A stretch of DNA of 51,019 bases from positions 1 through 51,019 of the forward strand of contig DF237565.1 of assembly GCA_000708835.1 (NCBI GenBank), given 5' to 3'. The notes beneath the pieces are model-generated. The model was not told the origin of the DNA. It saw only the letters and a program-made list of their open reading frames with translations, and ran no database searches. How positions within the stretch are numbered: the stretch's first letter is position 1; every line of letters starts with the position of its first letter. Shown one piece after another: positions 1-10,258 of this stretch. A program made the translations under genes and the position numbers. This DNA is from Klebsormidium nitens. Lineage: Eukaryota; Streptophyta; Klebsormidiophyceae; Klebsormidiales; Klebsormidiaceae.

Positions 1-740
1 AAATTTGATGTGTGATCAACCGGACCCTTTCCGGCCAAACAGCCGTCCGAACCTGTCGATGGACGGAAATGTTTGCGATCATGTGTGATCGCTGTATCAG
101 ACTGCCAGCTCGGTCACCGGTCTGAGCCTTGAGGACTCCTGACTCCGAAAGTGACCGTCCGTGGACGGGTCACACTTCTCTTATCCTCTGAAAAGTTCTC
201 ACATCTAGGAGAGCTTTCTCATCGATCTTGAGTCTTGAGTCTTGACTCATCTGTGCAAATCCGCAACTGGTCACTTTATAACTTTAACATCAACGAACTG
301 GGCGGTGGATAATCTCCGCGATTATGACACTGGGGTTGTTCAGCTACAAACCAATGATCATATGCAGCCGAAGTGTCGCAGGACGCATGCTCTAACCATT
401 GTACTTCGACGTCGGATTCAACTTATGAACGCGCTTAAACTTTGGCAAGTCTCTCTATGTTTGAGACAGCAACTGCGAATAAACTAGCAGTCTAGCAGTC
501 CAAGCGGCGCGCGGGCAATGGGGAGGAGTCCGGCCACATGGCTACCAAACAAAAGAAGCCCCTCGCATCAAAGGCGTATAACCCGTAACAAATAACCGGT
601 AGCAGCAGACTGCCTTGCACGAATGTCCCTCTAATGATTAGCTTAGCAGCAATACCTTGCTTCAGCTATCTGATATCCCTCAACAGCAACACAGATTGAG
701 TGCAAACGACATGACCTGGCAGCAAAGCGTGACTATATAT
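1..740. other. Intergenic; no gene seen
   Basis: I see no coding exon here with plausible splice sites or recognisable protein similarity. It lies downstream of the minus-strand Tudor/SAND-like gene, whose stop is at 741-743, so its right part is probably that gene's 3'UTR and terminator. The only structure noted is a 7-bp tandem repeat at 227-247 and a short CTAGCAGT duplication near 485-500. A neighbouring gene may end left of the window. Confidence 0.5.
227..247. repeat. 7-bp tandem repeat, three copies
   Basis: Three consecutive copies of CTTGAGT, the third with one mismatch (CTTGACT). It lies in intergenic sequence and no function is apparent. Confidence 0.8.
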
Positions 741-3700
741 CTAACCTCGTTGATCTCGCAAGCTCGAATCACTGAGTCCTAGCTGCGCCCCTGCTGTTTG
801 CTCTCCTAGGCTCGCATCCTGCGTCCCTAAACCTGGAAGCAAATCGTCTAGAGGCATGAACGTACTCAGGCCGGCAGCTGACTGGCTACCCCCCCGTGGC
901 GACACGTATGTCTCTTTGAACCAAGTGAGCGGGTCCTCGTCCGGAGATCCCGGCCTCTCTTCCTGCGCCCACAAGCCGCCATTTTCAACGCCTTCCCTCC
1001 CAGGACCGCTTTCCTCAACCTGATTTAGCGACCCACTAACTCCTAGCGTGCTGCTAACCCCCAGCGTGCCGCTAACCCCTTCTTGGAATGTGGATCCGCC
1101 CGGACGCAAATCGTTCTGAGCATTCCGCCCTTCCGCTCCCCCATCCGTCCTCATATGGTCCTCCGCTACTGCAGCACTAAGACCCCCTGCGCCTGCACCA
1201 CCCATCCTACCTCCCACGTCATCATTCGCAGAAATGGTGCTTGACGCAGGCGGGGCCACGTCAGCACGCGCAGAGGCACCGCCAGCTGGCGCTGGCGGCG
1301 TCACGTCAGCAGCGGGTTTCTTTTGCTCCTTGGCCAGCTGCGCAGCGAACGCCTTCCGGAGCTTAGCAGCGTCGGCGTTTGCCGCGCCAGCACCGGAGGC
1401 GGGGCCGTCCCCGCGAGGAGCCGCGCCATTGGTGGGTGACGTCAGAGCTGCAAGAGCAGTCACGTCGCTGACGTTACTTTGTAGAACCGAAGTCGTAACG
1501 AGCGATAGCAAGGAGATGATTGTAAGATCAGACCGCTTGGTCGTCATGAAAGAGTTGTTGTGAGAACTCAAGGCAAGGCAGTGGCTCAAACCGAAGCCAA
1601 ATAAAAGTCGGACTCATGCGACAGCTTAATAATCGTAAGGGTTTTGCTTTCACAAGAAGGGCAGCGGGCTCACCTTTGACCCTCTTCTTTTCGATAGCCA
1701 CAAAGGCAACCCCGCTGGCGCCCTTCTTCTCCATCAATGACAGCTGTACGTATGTAACAGGAGGAAGGAGTAAGTCGGTTGCATTAGAACCCCTTGCTAT
1801 AATAACCACCCTTGATAGGCAACAAAACCCCCTGCCCGCAGTTGTCCCATGTTTCCTCAATAGTTACTGTACCGCCCATGCCATGACATCGAAAGACCAG
1901 ATTCCGTGCTCGACGCACAAACAGAGAAGCAGACGCTTGCATGCTCCCCGATGCCGTCACATCTACGTACCCCTTCGCGCACACCAGCGGTGCACTCACC
2001 CATTCCGACAGCCGCGTCCCCGGCAGCGCCGCGAGGCGGATCGTCTCCTTCCATTTCTTGGCGCGGCTCCCCGTGTGCGCCTCGTACTGCTGACACGTCA
2101 GCAGCTTCCCGGCGGCCCCGCATTGTGCGCAGCGGCAGGCCACCATGTGCTGCGCGGGGATGTAGTCTGCCTGCGTGCCGTTGCAAACCACCGGAACTGT
2201 GGCGGGTACTGCGCCGTCCTTCGCGTCCAGCCTGAGAGAAGCGATTCAGGACTGTTAGCCGTAGGTCCGAGAGCCGGGTTTTCAATACATTCCAAGAGCC
2301 AGGTTTTCAATTCTTTTGACTTGGGAAGTGAGAACTCATGGGAGTGTTCAGGCAGCGGATGAGTCACTCGAAGGGGGCGTCGATATACAGACTTCACGTC
2401 AAGGCAAGGGCTACGTTTGTAGGTTCGCCAGGAGATGCGACGAAGTGGTCGCAGAAAGGCGACGAGCAAGGTGGCAAGCCTGCTCTCAAGTCGCCTTTGG
2501 CTGATTGGTCATTCAATGCCCTCTTACCGTGCTTGATTGGTACGCCTCAAGTTGCTATTACAAACAATAGACGCAAACAGAAAATGTCACCCTTTCAGCA
2601 AACAGCTCTTTGCTGTGCCGTCAAAATTCTCTACGAAGTCGAGGCACACCGCGCACTGTACGGACCCTTGATTCCGACAGACAGGAACGGAGTTCAGTAA
2701 CTGACTAAACGGAAAGTGCGACCTCTCCAAGACCAAAGAGAAAGGATGATCCAACTCTCAACCTGCTGAGCGACATAGTAACTCTTCTCTGCCGTTTTGA
2801 CAGCACCGCAGCAAAGAAAGTACTTCGCTGGAGTGTTGTAAATACTGGAAAAGGCGCTGCCAAAGACGAAAAAGTGTCCCGCTCACCCCTCTGCCGAGAG
2901 CTTCTCCCCAAGCGGCGGCAGCGCAGGCATCACGAGCGGCGGCCGGGGCGGCCCCCCGACCTTCTTGCCCGCCGACTTCGGTCGCTTGATCGGGCCACCC
3001 TCCCCGTCTTCCCGTTTCCGCTTCAGCTTCTTCTTCGGCACCCTCGGCAGGCCGCTTTCCTCCGCACCCCCAACCCGCGCCATCTTCAGTTTCTTGGCGC
3101 CCTTTTGGAGCTTCCCGAGTCGTTTGAGCATCAGCGTGTGCTTCTCGCCGTTCTGCAGCGCCTTTTTGGGCTTCGGTGGGCCCACCCGGGTGGCTCCCCC
3201 GGGCCGCATGCTCTCGAACTTGCGCCGTTTACGGGGCTCGAGCAGCGTCACGCGGTGCTTGCGGGGGGTCGGGGGCGCGGTGCCTGGTCGAGACAAAGAG
3301 CACTTTTCAGTGGCACGATGAAGGAAACTATCCGTCGTAACAGAGCAGCAATATGCACGCTAGCAACCCCTTTGAGAAAGTCCTTTGTTATGCACGCAGA
3401 CTTCAATTTCACGAGCAAAAGAATTGACCATTCCCAATCTCAAGACCCGGCTTTTGAGTACTTCAGGAGGAGTTGCCACTTCGGGCGATCCTCTCTCTTC
3501 AAAGCGGATCAGTGAGTCGCAGCTGTCTCATCCGTCGAAGAGCTAGAACTGGTTGATCTGAACGACCCGTTCAAATCTAGAACCTCCAAGCAGCGAGGAA
3601 GGATAACCGAGGGCTTGCCTTCTGGGTACGGCTCAGTGGGCGGCGGGAAGAAGCTCTTGGCAGCCTCCCAGTCGATGCCCATCGTCAGCAGCTCCATGAT

Positions 3701-6122
3701 GTCTTCTTGCAACTCGTCAGGGGAGCGGGCGGAAGCGGCCGAGACGCGCCAGTACTGGGCCTGTAGGAAAAGCGGGGGCAAACTAAGATAAATGGCTCCT
3801 AGTCACGATGATGGACCCTGCAGCGGCCTCGAGGATAATTTCATCCAGAAGTGGCAAGAGGGGAAAACCGGAAGACTTGAACCGTTGATGGAAATTTGCA
3901 AACGAAGTTGCGCCTTGTCAGGCGAAAGTAGTATACAGTAACCAACATGTTCAAACCCCGTGAACATCATCAAAAGGAGTCTCTAATGAGAACAGGAGTG
4001 ATTGATGGGAATCGGCAGGAGTCGCAAAGCCCTAAAAAAAAAGAATCCACAGTTGGCGTTAAAGAGAGGGCAACAAGGTTCAACGAAGTCAGGCCACAGC
4101 AACCTTGCATTCTGTTGTTTCGTAGCGCAAAGCTCTGCAGAGGCCGATGAAAAGATCCAGTCTGGCAGCCTACCTCTTCGCTCCACCACTGCGTGGTCAC
4201 ATTCGGCTTGATCTGCAACACCAAAGGGAACGGGGGAACAATTTAAGCACGAAGCCACCCAAAAAAGATGTAATAATAACCACAGAGAGGGTTCGGCACA
4301 GACACATTTTGGCACCGTTAAGGTCGGCGCATTCATGGCTGGCTCCTAATTGCATGTCATACCGAGAAACTTAACCCAGAAAGGAAGCCGACAGAGTTTA
4401 CGCTCAATATCTACCGCCGCGAATCGTGTTCTTCCGATCACTGTTGACAATTCCAAGACATTAAAAAGGGCCATGATTCAAATTGTACTCCTCTCAAAGC
4501 TTACATCCCGAAGTGTAGACACTAATAGAAGCTTTTGGAAAGACCACATAACAGACTCCAAACTTTCCGGCTCAGCTTTTCTCCGAATCTTACAGTGGCT
4601 TGTAGTCGTTGCGCAATCATAGGCATCGCAAGTCAGCTAAGTGTGCCGCAACGCCTAGGTTCCTCTTCAGGATCTAGCTGCGGTGAATGATACCTACCTC
4701 TTGGGAGAGGAAGACGAGCATCATTGCCAGGTCCTCCACTGTCTTTGATGTGGCGACCGACGTGCGCCAGACCTGCCAGATCGAGTCGCTCTCCGTCACC
4801 AGAGCTTCCACCGGCAACCGGTCCTCTGCAAAGATGAATCGGTTTAGAATCTGCAATTCTTGGGACGCCCGATTATTTTGCCTTCCTTCAGGTGATGCAG
4901 ACAACATGAGGAGCCCCTTTGGAAAACCGGCAGATCGTGAAGGTTCTGGACATATCGTTGAGTGTGATTCACTCCAAGCCCTGAAGGTTTGAACTGCATG
5001 GAACTTCAAAGTATGTATACAAATTGCTTATGCCGCCCTACGCAGTACTGCAACAGCTTGCATTTATGCTCCTCCAGGGGCGGGTAAAACAAATCACTTA
5101 GTTTTTGCCCAGATGTGATGTACCTTTCTCTTACTGAAGTATGACAATACCACCAAGTTTTTCAGCGTTTTCCAAAGGTTTTTCGTACAAGGAACTCCTT
5201 GTAGAAGGGACTTCTACCATCTGCAGGTCAATCGGCTTTTTGCCAAAACATGAAAGATTTGAACCGACACCACTAAGAAAGCATGCCGTGAATCATACAA
5301 TCTGGACCCTCAAACAGGTAAAGCCTTTTCAAATTCACCCCCCTCCCGGTGCAGATGAGATGGACGTAAGTAAGCCAATCAACTGTGAGCTTCTGAAAAT
5401 AATTCGGTCGTCCTTGATTCGAGGACTTTCTTATCCAAGCAGCAGCCTACCTTCCATCAATCTCAGGATGCGAAAAGCAATCAGGGACCGTCTCTTCAGA
5501 AACAGGCAATGTAGAGAGAGTGGTGGTACAGGGATCTGGAACAACTGCGGATGCGGAAATTGTGGGGAAAGATGGCTTTTGAACTACGTCCAATGGGCGC
5601 CAGAATCAAGCACGCGCTGCACAAGAAGGATGCATCAAGTATCCGTCTCAACCAAACCCAGATGCTTGTGCCGATCTAGGAAGGGACAGGTATCTTGGGC
5701 TCATACCACCTTTGAAATGGGCCTAGTCACTCGTAAAGCAAGTGAAAGGACCACTCTCTGAGCAGAAGAAAATGCTCACCAATATCGTGCATCGCCTTTC
5801 CCAGCTTCCTGAGCTGCTGAATGACCGGGTTCCCACTCTGCGACACTCTTCCCCCCCGCACTTCAGCCACCTCAAAGACCGCTGCCGACGAGCGTGCCTG
5901 CTCTTTTGTCGGGTCTTCCAAGCTGAACACAATCGACCCATCCTCAAAGTCGGCAATGTCAATGTCCTCCTGCTCTTCATTCTCAGGGTAGAGAACGGTC
6001 ATCTTCGTGCCGTCATCTTTGAAGCCCCCCACCTGGCCCCGATAGAACGTCTGGTCGTCGTCCCAGAAAATCCAGATCGGCGTGCCGATCGGGAGCTCGG
6101 TCACGCTCTCTTTCTTCCCCAT
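741..6122 (-). CDS. Tudor-like / SAND-like chromatin-associated protein (685 aa, 8 exons)
   Basis: Spliced model: 6122-5780, 4825-4698, 4212-4174, 3760-3619, 3283-2887, 2231-2000, 1743-1674, 1447-741. All joins keep phase and the total is 2058 nt. Residues 11-60 look like a Tudor/PWWP-type barrel (IWIFWDDDQTFYRG, then VLYPENEEQEDIDI). Residues ~130-208 hold two similar W-rich helices (QVWRTSVATSKTVEDLA and QYWRVSAASARSPDELQ, ending in IDWE), resembling motifs of plant DDT/D-TOX chromatin proteins. Residues ~217-349 are Lys/Arg/Pro-rich and contain probable nuclear localisation signals. Residues 350-427 form a Cys-rich SAND-like domain (CRCAQCG at 382-388, then EAHTG, then KKWKETIR, like the SAND KDWK core). 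The C-terminal ~235 residues are low-complexity with a repeated GVSxTL motif. By architecture it is probably a nuclear DNA or histone reader; no exact orthologue is recognised. Intron 4 is GC-AG. The start is the first ATG before the Tudor-like domain; an upstream exon cannot be excluded. Exon structure is stronger than function. Confidence 0.85.
2271..2318. repeat. 24-bp tandem duplication in intron
   Basis: Two copies of a 24-bp unit beginning GAGCC(G/A)GGTTTTCAAT lie just upstream, in gene direction, of the acceptor of exon 6 in the Tudor/SAND-like gene. It is one of many two-copy tandem duplications found in introns of this window. Confidence 0.75.
3613..3618 (-). other. GC-type 5' splice site (GCAAGC)
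   Basis: On the minus strand exon 4 of the Tudor/SAND-like gene ends ...CCAGAAG and the intron begins GCAAGC. No GT donor in this exon matches the phase needed by the next exon, whose acceptor follows a pyrimidine-rich stretch and ends CGACCAG. The GC donor restores a continuous frame with a glycine codon split across the junction. GC-AG is the best-known minor variant of U2-type introns. Confidence 0.75.
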
Positions 6123-6770
6123 TGCCGGAGCCTTTAGAAGACGTTAGCAGCTTTCTATAAAAGAATCACCTTCAAAGACAGAATCAGTGATGAATCAGTG
6201 ATGTATCATTTCTTCAGCAGGTCAGTGGGCACTTTCATCAAAATGGTTAGGACCTATCTCCCTCTGCATTGTCCTACCTAAATTTAAAACCTTCTTTCTT
6301 GAAGGACCATCAAACAGGCGTCGCTCAGCTGAAGGATCATCAACTGTACATCTTCACTTCACGTGCCTACCTATTGTCAGAAATTTGCGTTCATGAGTGT
6401 AGCTACAGCCTCAGGTCACAGCCTCAGGATGACAAAATGCATCATTCTCTGTACTGTGCTAGCTTGAGCTGTCCAATCCGATCGAACGGCATTGCGCTGT
6501 CGAAGTGACGGATTCGACAACATCGTGCGGTCTCAGCGACTTTCAGCTTACCCACGTGTTAGTACGTCAGCAGGCCCGTTTTGGCGCCAACTGTTATTGA
6601 ACGGGTCAGAGAAGAGAACCCCGCCTCTAAACCAGTGATAGCTTTCACGGGCGTCAGCCTGACATGGAGGAAAACCTGACGGTGAAGAGCCAAAGCAGCT
6701 AGAGCCAAAACCAAAGCTTTGCCCTGTCCTTGTTTGGAGAAACGCCACAGCGCATCTACTTAGGAGAAAA
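6123..6770. promoter_or_regulatory. Divergent intergenic region (likely bidirectional promoter)
   Basis: This 648-bp gap separates the start codons of the minus-strand Tudor/SAND-like gene and the plus-strand M41-like protease gene, so both promoters and 5'UTRs must fit here. An 11-bp tandem duplication (GAATCAGTGAT) is at 6181-6203. A TTTTATA stretch on the minus strand lies about 40 bp upstream of the ATG at 6122, too close to be a confident TATA box. I see no other strong core-promoter element. Confidence 0.5.
6181..6203. repeat. 11-bp tandem duplication
   Basis: GAATCAGTGAT occurs twice back to back in the divergent intergenic region, close to the likely 5'UTR of the minus-strand gene. 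Function unknown. Confidence 0.8.
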
Positions 6771-9091
6771 ATGGGGTCCACTGATGTTGCAACGTTTTCC
6801 AACACACTAGCAAGCGCAAAGTTGTTTGGTCAGCAACTTCATGTATCACAACAGGCCGCCACAGACAAGCTGCGGCCGCACCGAGTTGTAAGGAGTGCAT
6901 GCATCGCTAGAAGGACACAATGTAGTTTGTGCAAAAGGGTTATGCAAGCCGGTTCAGGCAGAGGCTTTGGCGGTGGCACCGGGTCTAGGAAACATGCAAG
7001 AAGAAACACTGGAGAGCATGGGGGCTGGCAAAAGGTGTTGGAGCCCTCAAGAAGGAGTTCTGCCCCTCGAAGCACTCTGCAAGACGCTGAACGAGAGACG
7101 GATGTTGGGCGTGAGTCTGAAGACGTTGAGAAGATTAAGAAGGGGCTGATTGGCAGGTCGCAAGCACTGAAACTGGTGGACAAATATCTTGAGGGCGATG
7201 ACGAACGGAGTGCGGTAGCTGTCGCGAGAGCTCTAGTGGGCATCGAGGGGGGTCTGCGTGCATTTGGCACGGCCCAACAGGTTCCGCAACGCCAGTACAC
7301 GCTACAGGACCTGCGGTTGAATAAGATTGAGCCCGTGCGGTTTCTGTCACCCACAGACAGCACGCTGAATAAAGTCCGGACGTCTGCACAGGTTGCGCTT
7401 CTTTCTGGGATTGGTTCGCTGTACTACTTTGGGCACTGGGACATGACGCAGTTGTTGGGGCTGGTGGTCGGCCTGCTGTTCGTTGGATCCGTTGATCAGG
7501 TAAGTATGTTTTGGTGAAGAGAGAAACTTTTAGAAAGGTGTGCTTGGGTCTTATATTGTTTGCCATGTGTGAGACGGCGTTTTCAATAACTACCTGGTGC
7601 ATTTGAAGTTCGAGATGGTCTCTGCCGCAACACTCCAATTGCCACCACTGCTAAGGAGAAACAACAGCAACTCCAGAGTTAATCAATTCTTCAGTGACTC
7701 TGCGGACAACGACATCGCCCAACAAAAACAACCCTGCAATCACTCCACACTACCAAGTTCTTACAATAAACTTTGCAGAAGTCAAAAATGCAGATTCAGA
7801 CGCATCAACCCTCAAATGGGAATCAGGTGTAATTATTGATCAGTGCGATCTTCTTCACAGATTGTGAATGGTGGCGGCGGAGAGGGGCTGATTCTTGACA
7901 CCGCCGGCAACCTGCTGAGCTCCCGGTACAGGGACCGCGTGAGCCAGCACGAGGCGGGACATTTTTTGGTGTCATACCTTCTGGGCGTGCTTCCCCGCGC
8001 CTACACTCTGTCTAGTCTGAATGCGTTGACGAAATATGGGGCGCTGAACCTGCAAGCGGGGACTCGTTTCGTGGACTACGACTTTCAAGAGGAGGTCAAG
8101 ACTGGGAAGCTGCAAAGCAAGGTGAGCCGCGACTTACTGAACTTTTTGGTTTGTTGGCGGCATTTCAATCGGAGAACTTCCTGTAGTACAACTTTCTGCT
8201 TGTTCTTCCTACTAACAGGTGCATGAACACATGACGAGACTGATCTCAGATACTTTGCAAAAATCCGAGCTGGTCTGGGCAGCGAGGCCGTACGGAGTAG
8301 CAACAGGTGAGTTTAAACTCCTCCTGAGTTACTCGTTTGCTGTTCCTGAGGAATCGTGTATTTTTCCTGACAGTGTTCCTCCTCTGTTGCAGACGGTAGA
8401 TTCTTTCACATGCATTGCGCTGGCGGGTGTTGCGACGGAGTACTTGAGGTTCGACCTTGCCGAAGGGGGCCTTAACGATATTAACCAGGTAAGGGCTTGC
8501 AGACGTTATAAGGAATGCACTACTGCCTCGGTTTTAAGCAGATCTTATATCTAGTCAATCGGGGCCTTCCACTCATTTGAAAGATTGTCAGCTTGCTGTC
8601 ATTGCAAGTGGTAATTCTCTTGTTGGTGCTCATCATGTTCGCTTTTTTCCAATCAACCTGGTTTCCAGGACTTCGAGAATGTCCTTTGTCAGCCCCCGAC
8701 GGATATACATACCATCTGTTTGAACACAAGGATTACCACCCTGTCTGACACAGCGTTTGAATGACCTGGAAGGCCTGAGTGTTGGTTTTGCCGTGAAGGT
8801 GGGGCTTCGTATCCTACTTGAACCTGCTTCTAAGGACTACACCTGCAAGACGCCCTCTCGATGCATTTCCTCTTCTCGGTTTTGCAGCTCGATTCTTTGC
8901 TTCGATCGCTAGGCTTTAGCCAGAAGAAGGCGGACTCGCAGATCCGTTGGGCGGTGCTGAACACTGTCACGCTGTTGCGGCGCCACGAAAAGGCGCACAG
9001 GGCGCTAGTCGGCGCCATGATTGCTGGGAAGTCAGTGGGGGAGTGCATCGGAGTGATTGAAGGCGAGTTGAAGAATGTTACTGATATCTGA
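6771..9091 (+). CDS. Plastid-type M41/FtsH-peptidase-like metalloprotease without AAA domain (429 aa)
   Basis: Spliced model: 6771-7499, 7861-8121, 8393-8488, 8888-9091, all phase 0, total 1290 nt. The N-terminal ~50 residues are basic and Ser/Ala-rich, consistent with a plastid transit peptide. Residues ~208-240 hold one or two hydrophobic segments (VALLSGIGSLYYFG; LLGLVVGLLFVG), indicating a membrane anchor. HEAGH at 273-277 is the zinc-binding HExxH. AEGGLND around 353-359 aligns with the FtsH segment that carries the third, Asp ligand (D359 here). The rest (ALAGVATEY, then LGFSQKKADSQIRWAVLNT) matches plant chloroplast proteins related to the FtsH peptidase but lacking an ATPase domain, such as the VIRESCENT3-like group. 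It probably acts on thylakoid or envelope membrane proteins or chloroplast biogenesis (inference). The start is the first ATG of a long open exon. An 88-nt segment at 8219-8306 is treated as a possible alternative exon because including it breaks frame. Confidence 0.92.
8219..8306 (+). other. Candidate frame-breaking alternative exon (88 nt) in the M41-like gene
   Basis: This segment follows a strong acceptor (TTCCTACTAACAG, with a TACTAAC branch-like sequence) and precedes a good donor (CAACAG|GTGAGT). It lies between constitutive exons 2 and 3, which join in phase 0 without it. Being 88 nt, its inclusion shifts the frame and would truncate the protein before the ALAGVATEY region. It could be a poison exon or chance splice signals. 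Confidence 0.4.
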
Positions 9092-10258
9092 TTATGGTCG
9101 GAGGAGTTTGCGGAAGCTTGTTTTCTTGTCCTTGATTGATGCGTTGACTGTATGAAATGTATTTTAGGTTCGACAAGGATCACTTGATGTATCATGTTCG
9201 TGTGATTGGGAAACGAGTTAAAACTTGCTCACCAAGTAGGGAACTCAACCGGTATCTGACTGCAAGCTTGATTCACCGTCCAACTAGTGAGAAAAACTAG
9301 TTGTGCACAATCGTGCCCAGTAAATCGTTGGCTTCTGTTGACTCCGGGCCCTTGTATATGCGCTGCAATAATGTTCAATAAGCCTTGAACAGGTTGACCG
9401 TACGTCCATGTGCATGCATATCACTATAGGGGGATCCTCATGTAATGTTACTATAACATGCATGCGGGTACGTTGGATTGAACTAATAACGGCATGGATC
9501 GATCATGCATGATTCCGACACATGTGTTGCAATGTATCGCATGCGCCCATGCACGTGAGGATATATATGCCGCGCCAAGCTTGAAATCAATTTGGACATT
9601 GATGTTCAGGCTTGAGTATATAGTCTAGGACTCAGCTTGGCCATATATTATCAATAATTAGTCACTAGTGCATGAATGATTGTACGATTCATATACATTA
9701 TTGCACAAATGGACGGTGCAGGCCTGTGGCCCAGACTATAGTAGGGGTCACTAACATGCATAGTTTTAGGTCATACGTGATCCGTCACAAAGTGAGCGAC
9801 TGAGTCGGAGCAATTGCGCGCGGCTCCATCAACGCTGCCCTGTCTTTCAGGCCACACATTAATGGCAAGAGGCATTTACGCCATACCAAAAAGACCTTGA
9901 TGTGGCTAATGAGCATGTGGGCTGACAACACGCGTCGTGACAACATCCTCTGCAACTGACAGTAGACTTCGCACATCACTAAGTGAATACTGCACCAACA
10001 GAAAGTGCCCTGCTAACGGAGTAACTCATTCACTTCAACCTACCACAAACATGTTGTAGACACCGTTTGCCGCATACGACGACGCTACTACCCCGCTACT
10101 CAGCAAAAGCATCCTACCGCTTGATAGCAATGATCCAAAACTCCTTCGCCTTCCGTCTCGAGCTCTGCGCTTTATCACCCTAGTACATTGCCGCCCCTCT
10201 CTTTCTGTTTCCGGTTTTACTCCCTCGCAAGGGAACACTGGGCTTCCCTGCCGCCCCT
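9092..10258. other. Convergent intergenic region with a CATG/RY-motif-rich tract
   Basis: The region lies between the stop of the plus-strand M41-like gene and the stop of the minus-strand Tudor-SN gene, so it should contain two 3'UTRs. No coding exon is supported. Between about 9405 and 9560 it is dense in CATG-containing palindromes: GCATGCAT near 9412, CATGCATG at 9457-9464 and 9504-9511, CGCATGCG at 9538-9545, and a CACGTG G-box core at 9552-9557. These resemble plant RY (B3-factor) and G-box elements, but the position is not a promoter of either flanking gene. Confidence 0.5.

Noticed and set aside
1857-2362. Arg/Pro-rich open frames on both strands overlapping the SAND-like exon
   Set aside because: They are shadow frames of exon 6 of the Tudor/SAND-like gene; the biased amino acid content comes from GC-rich codons read out of frame.
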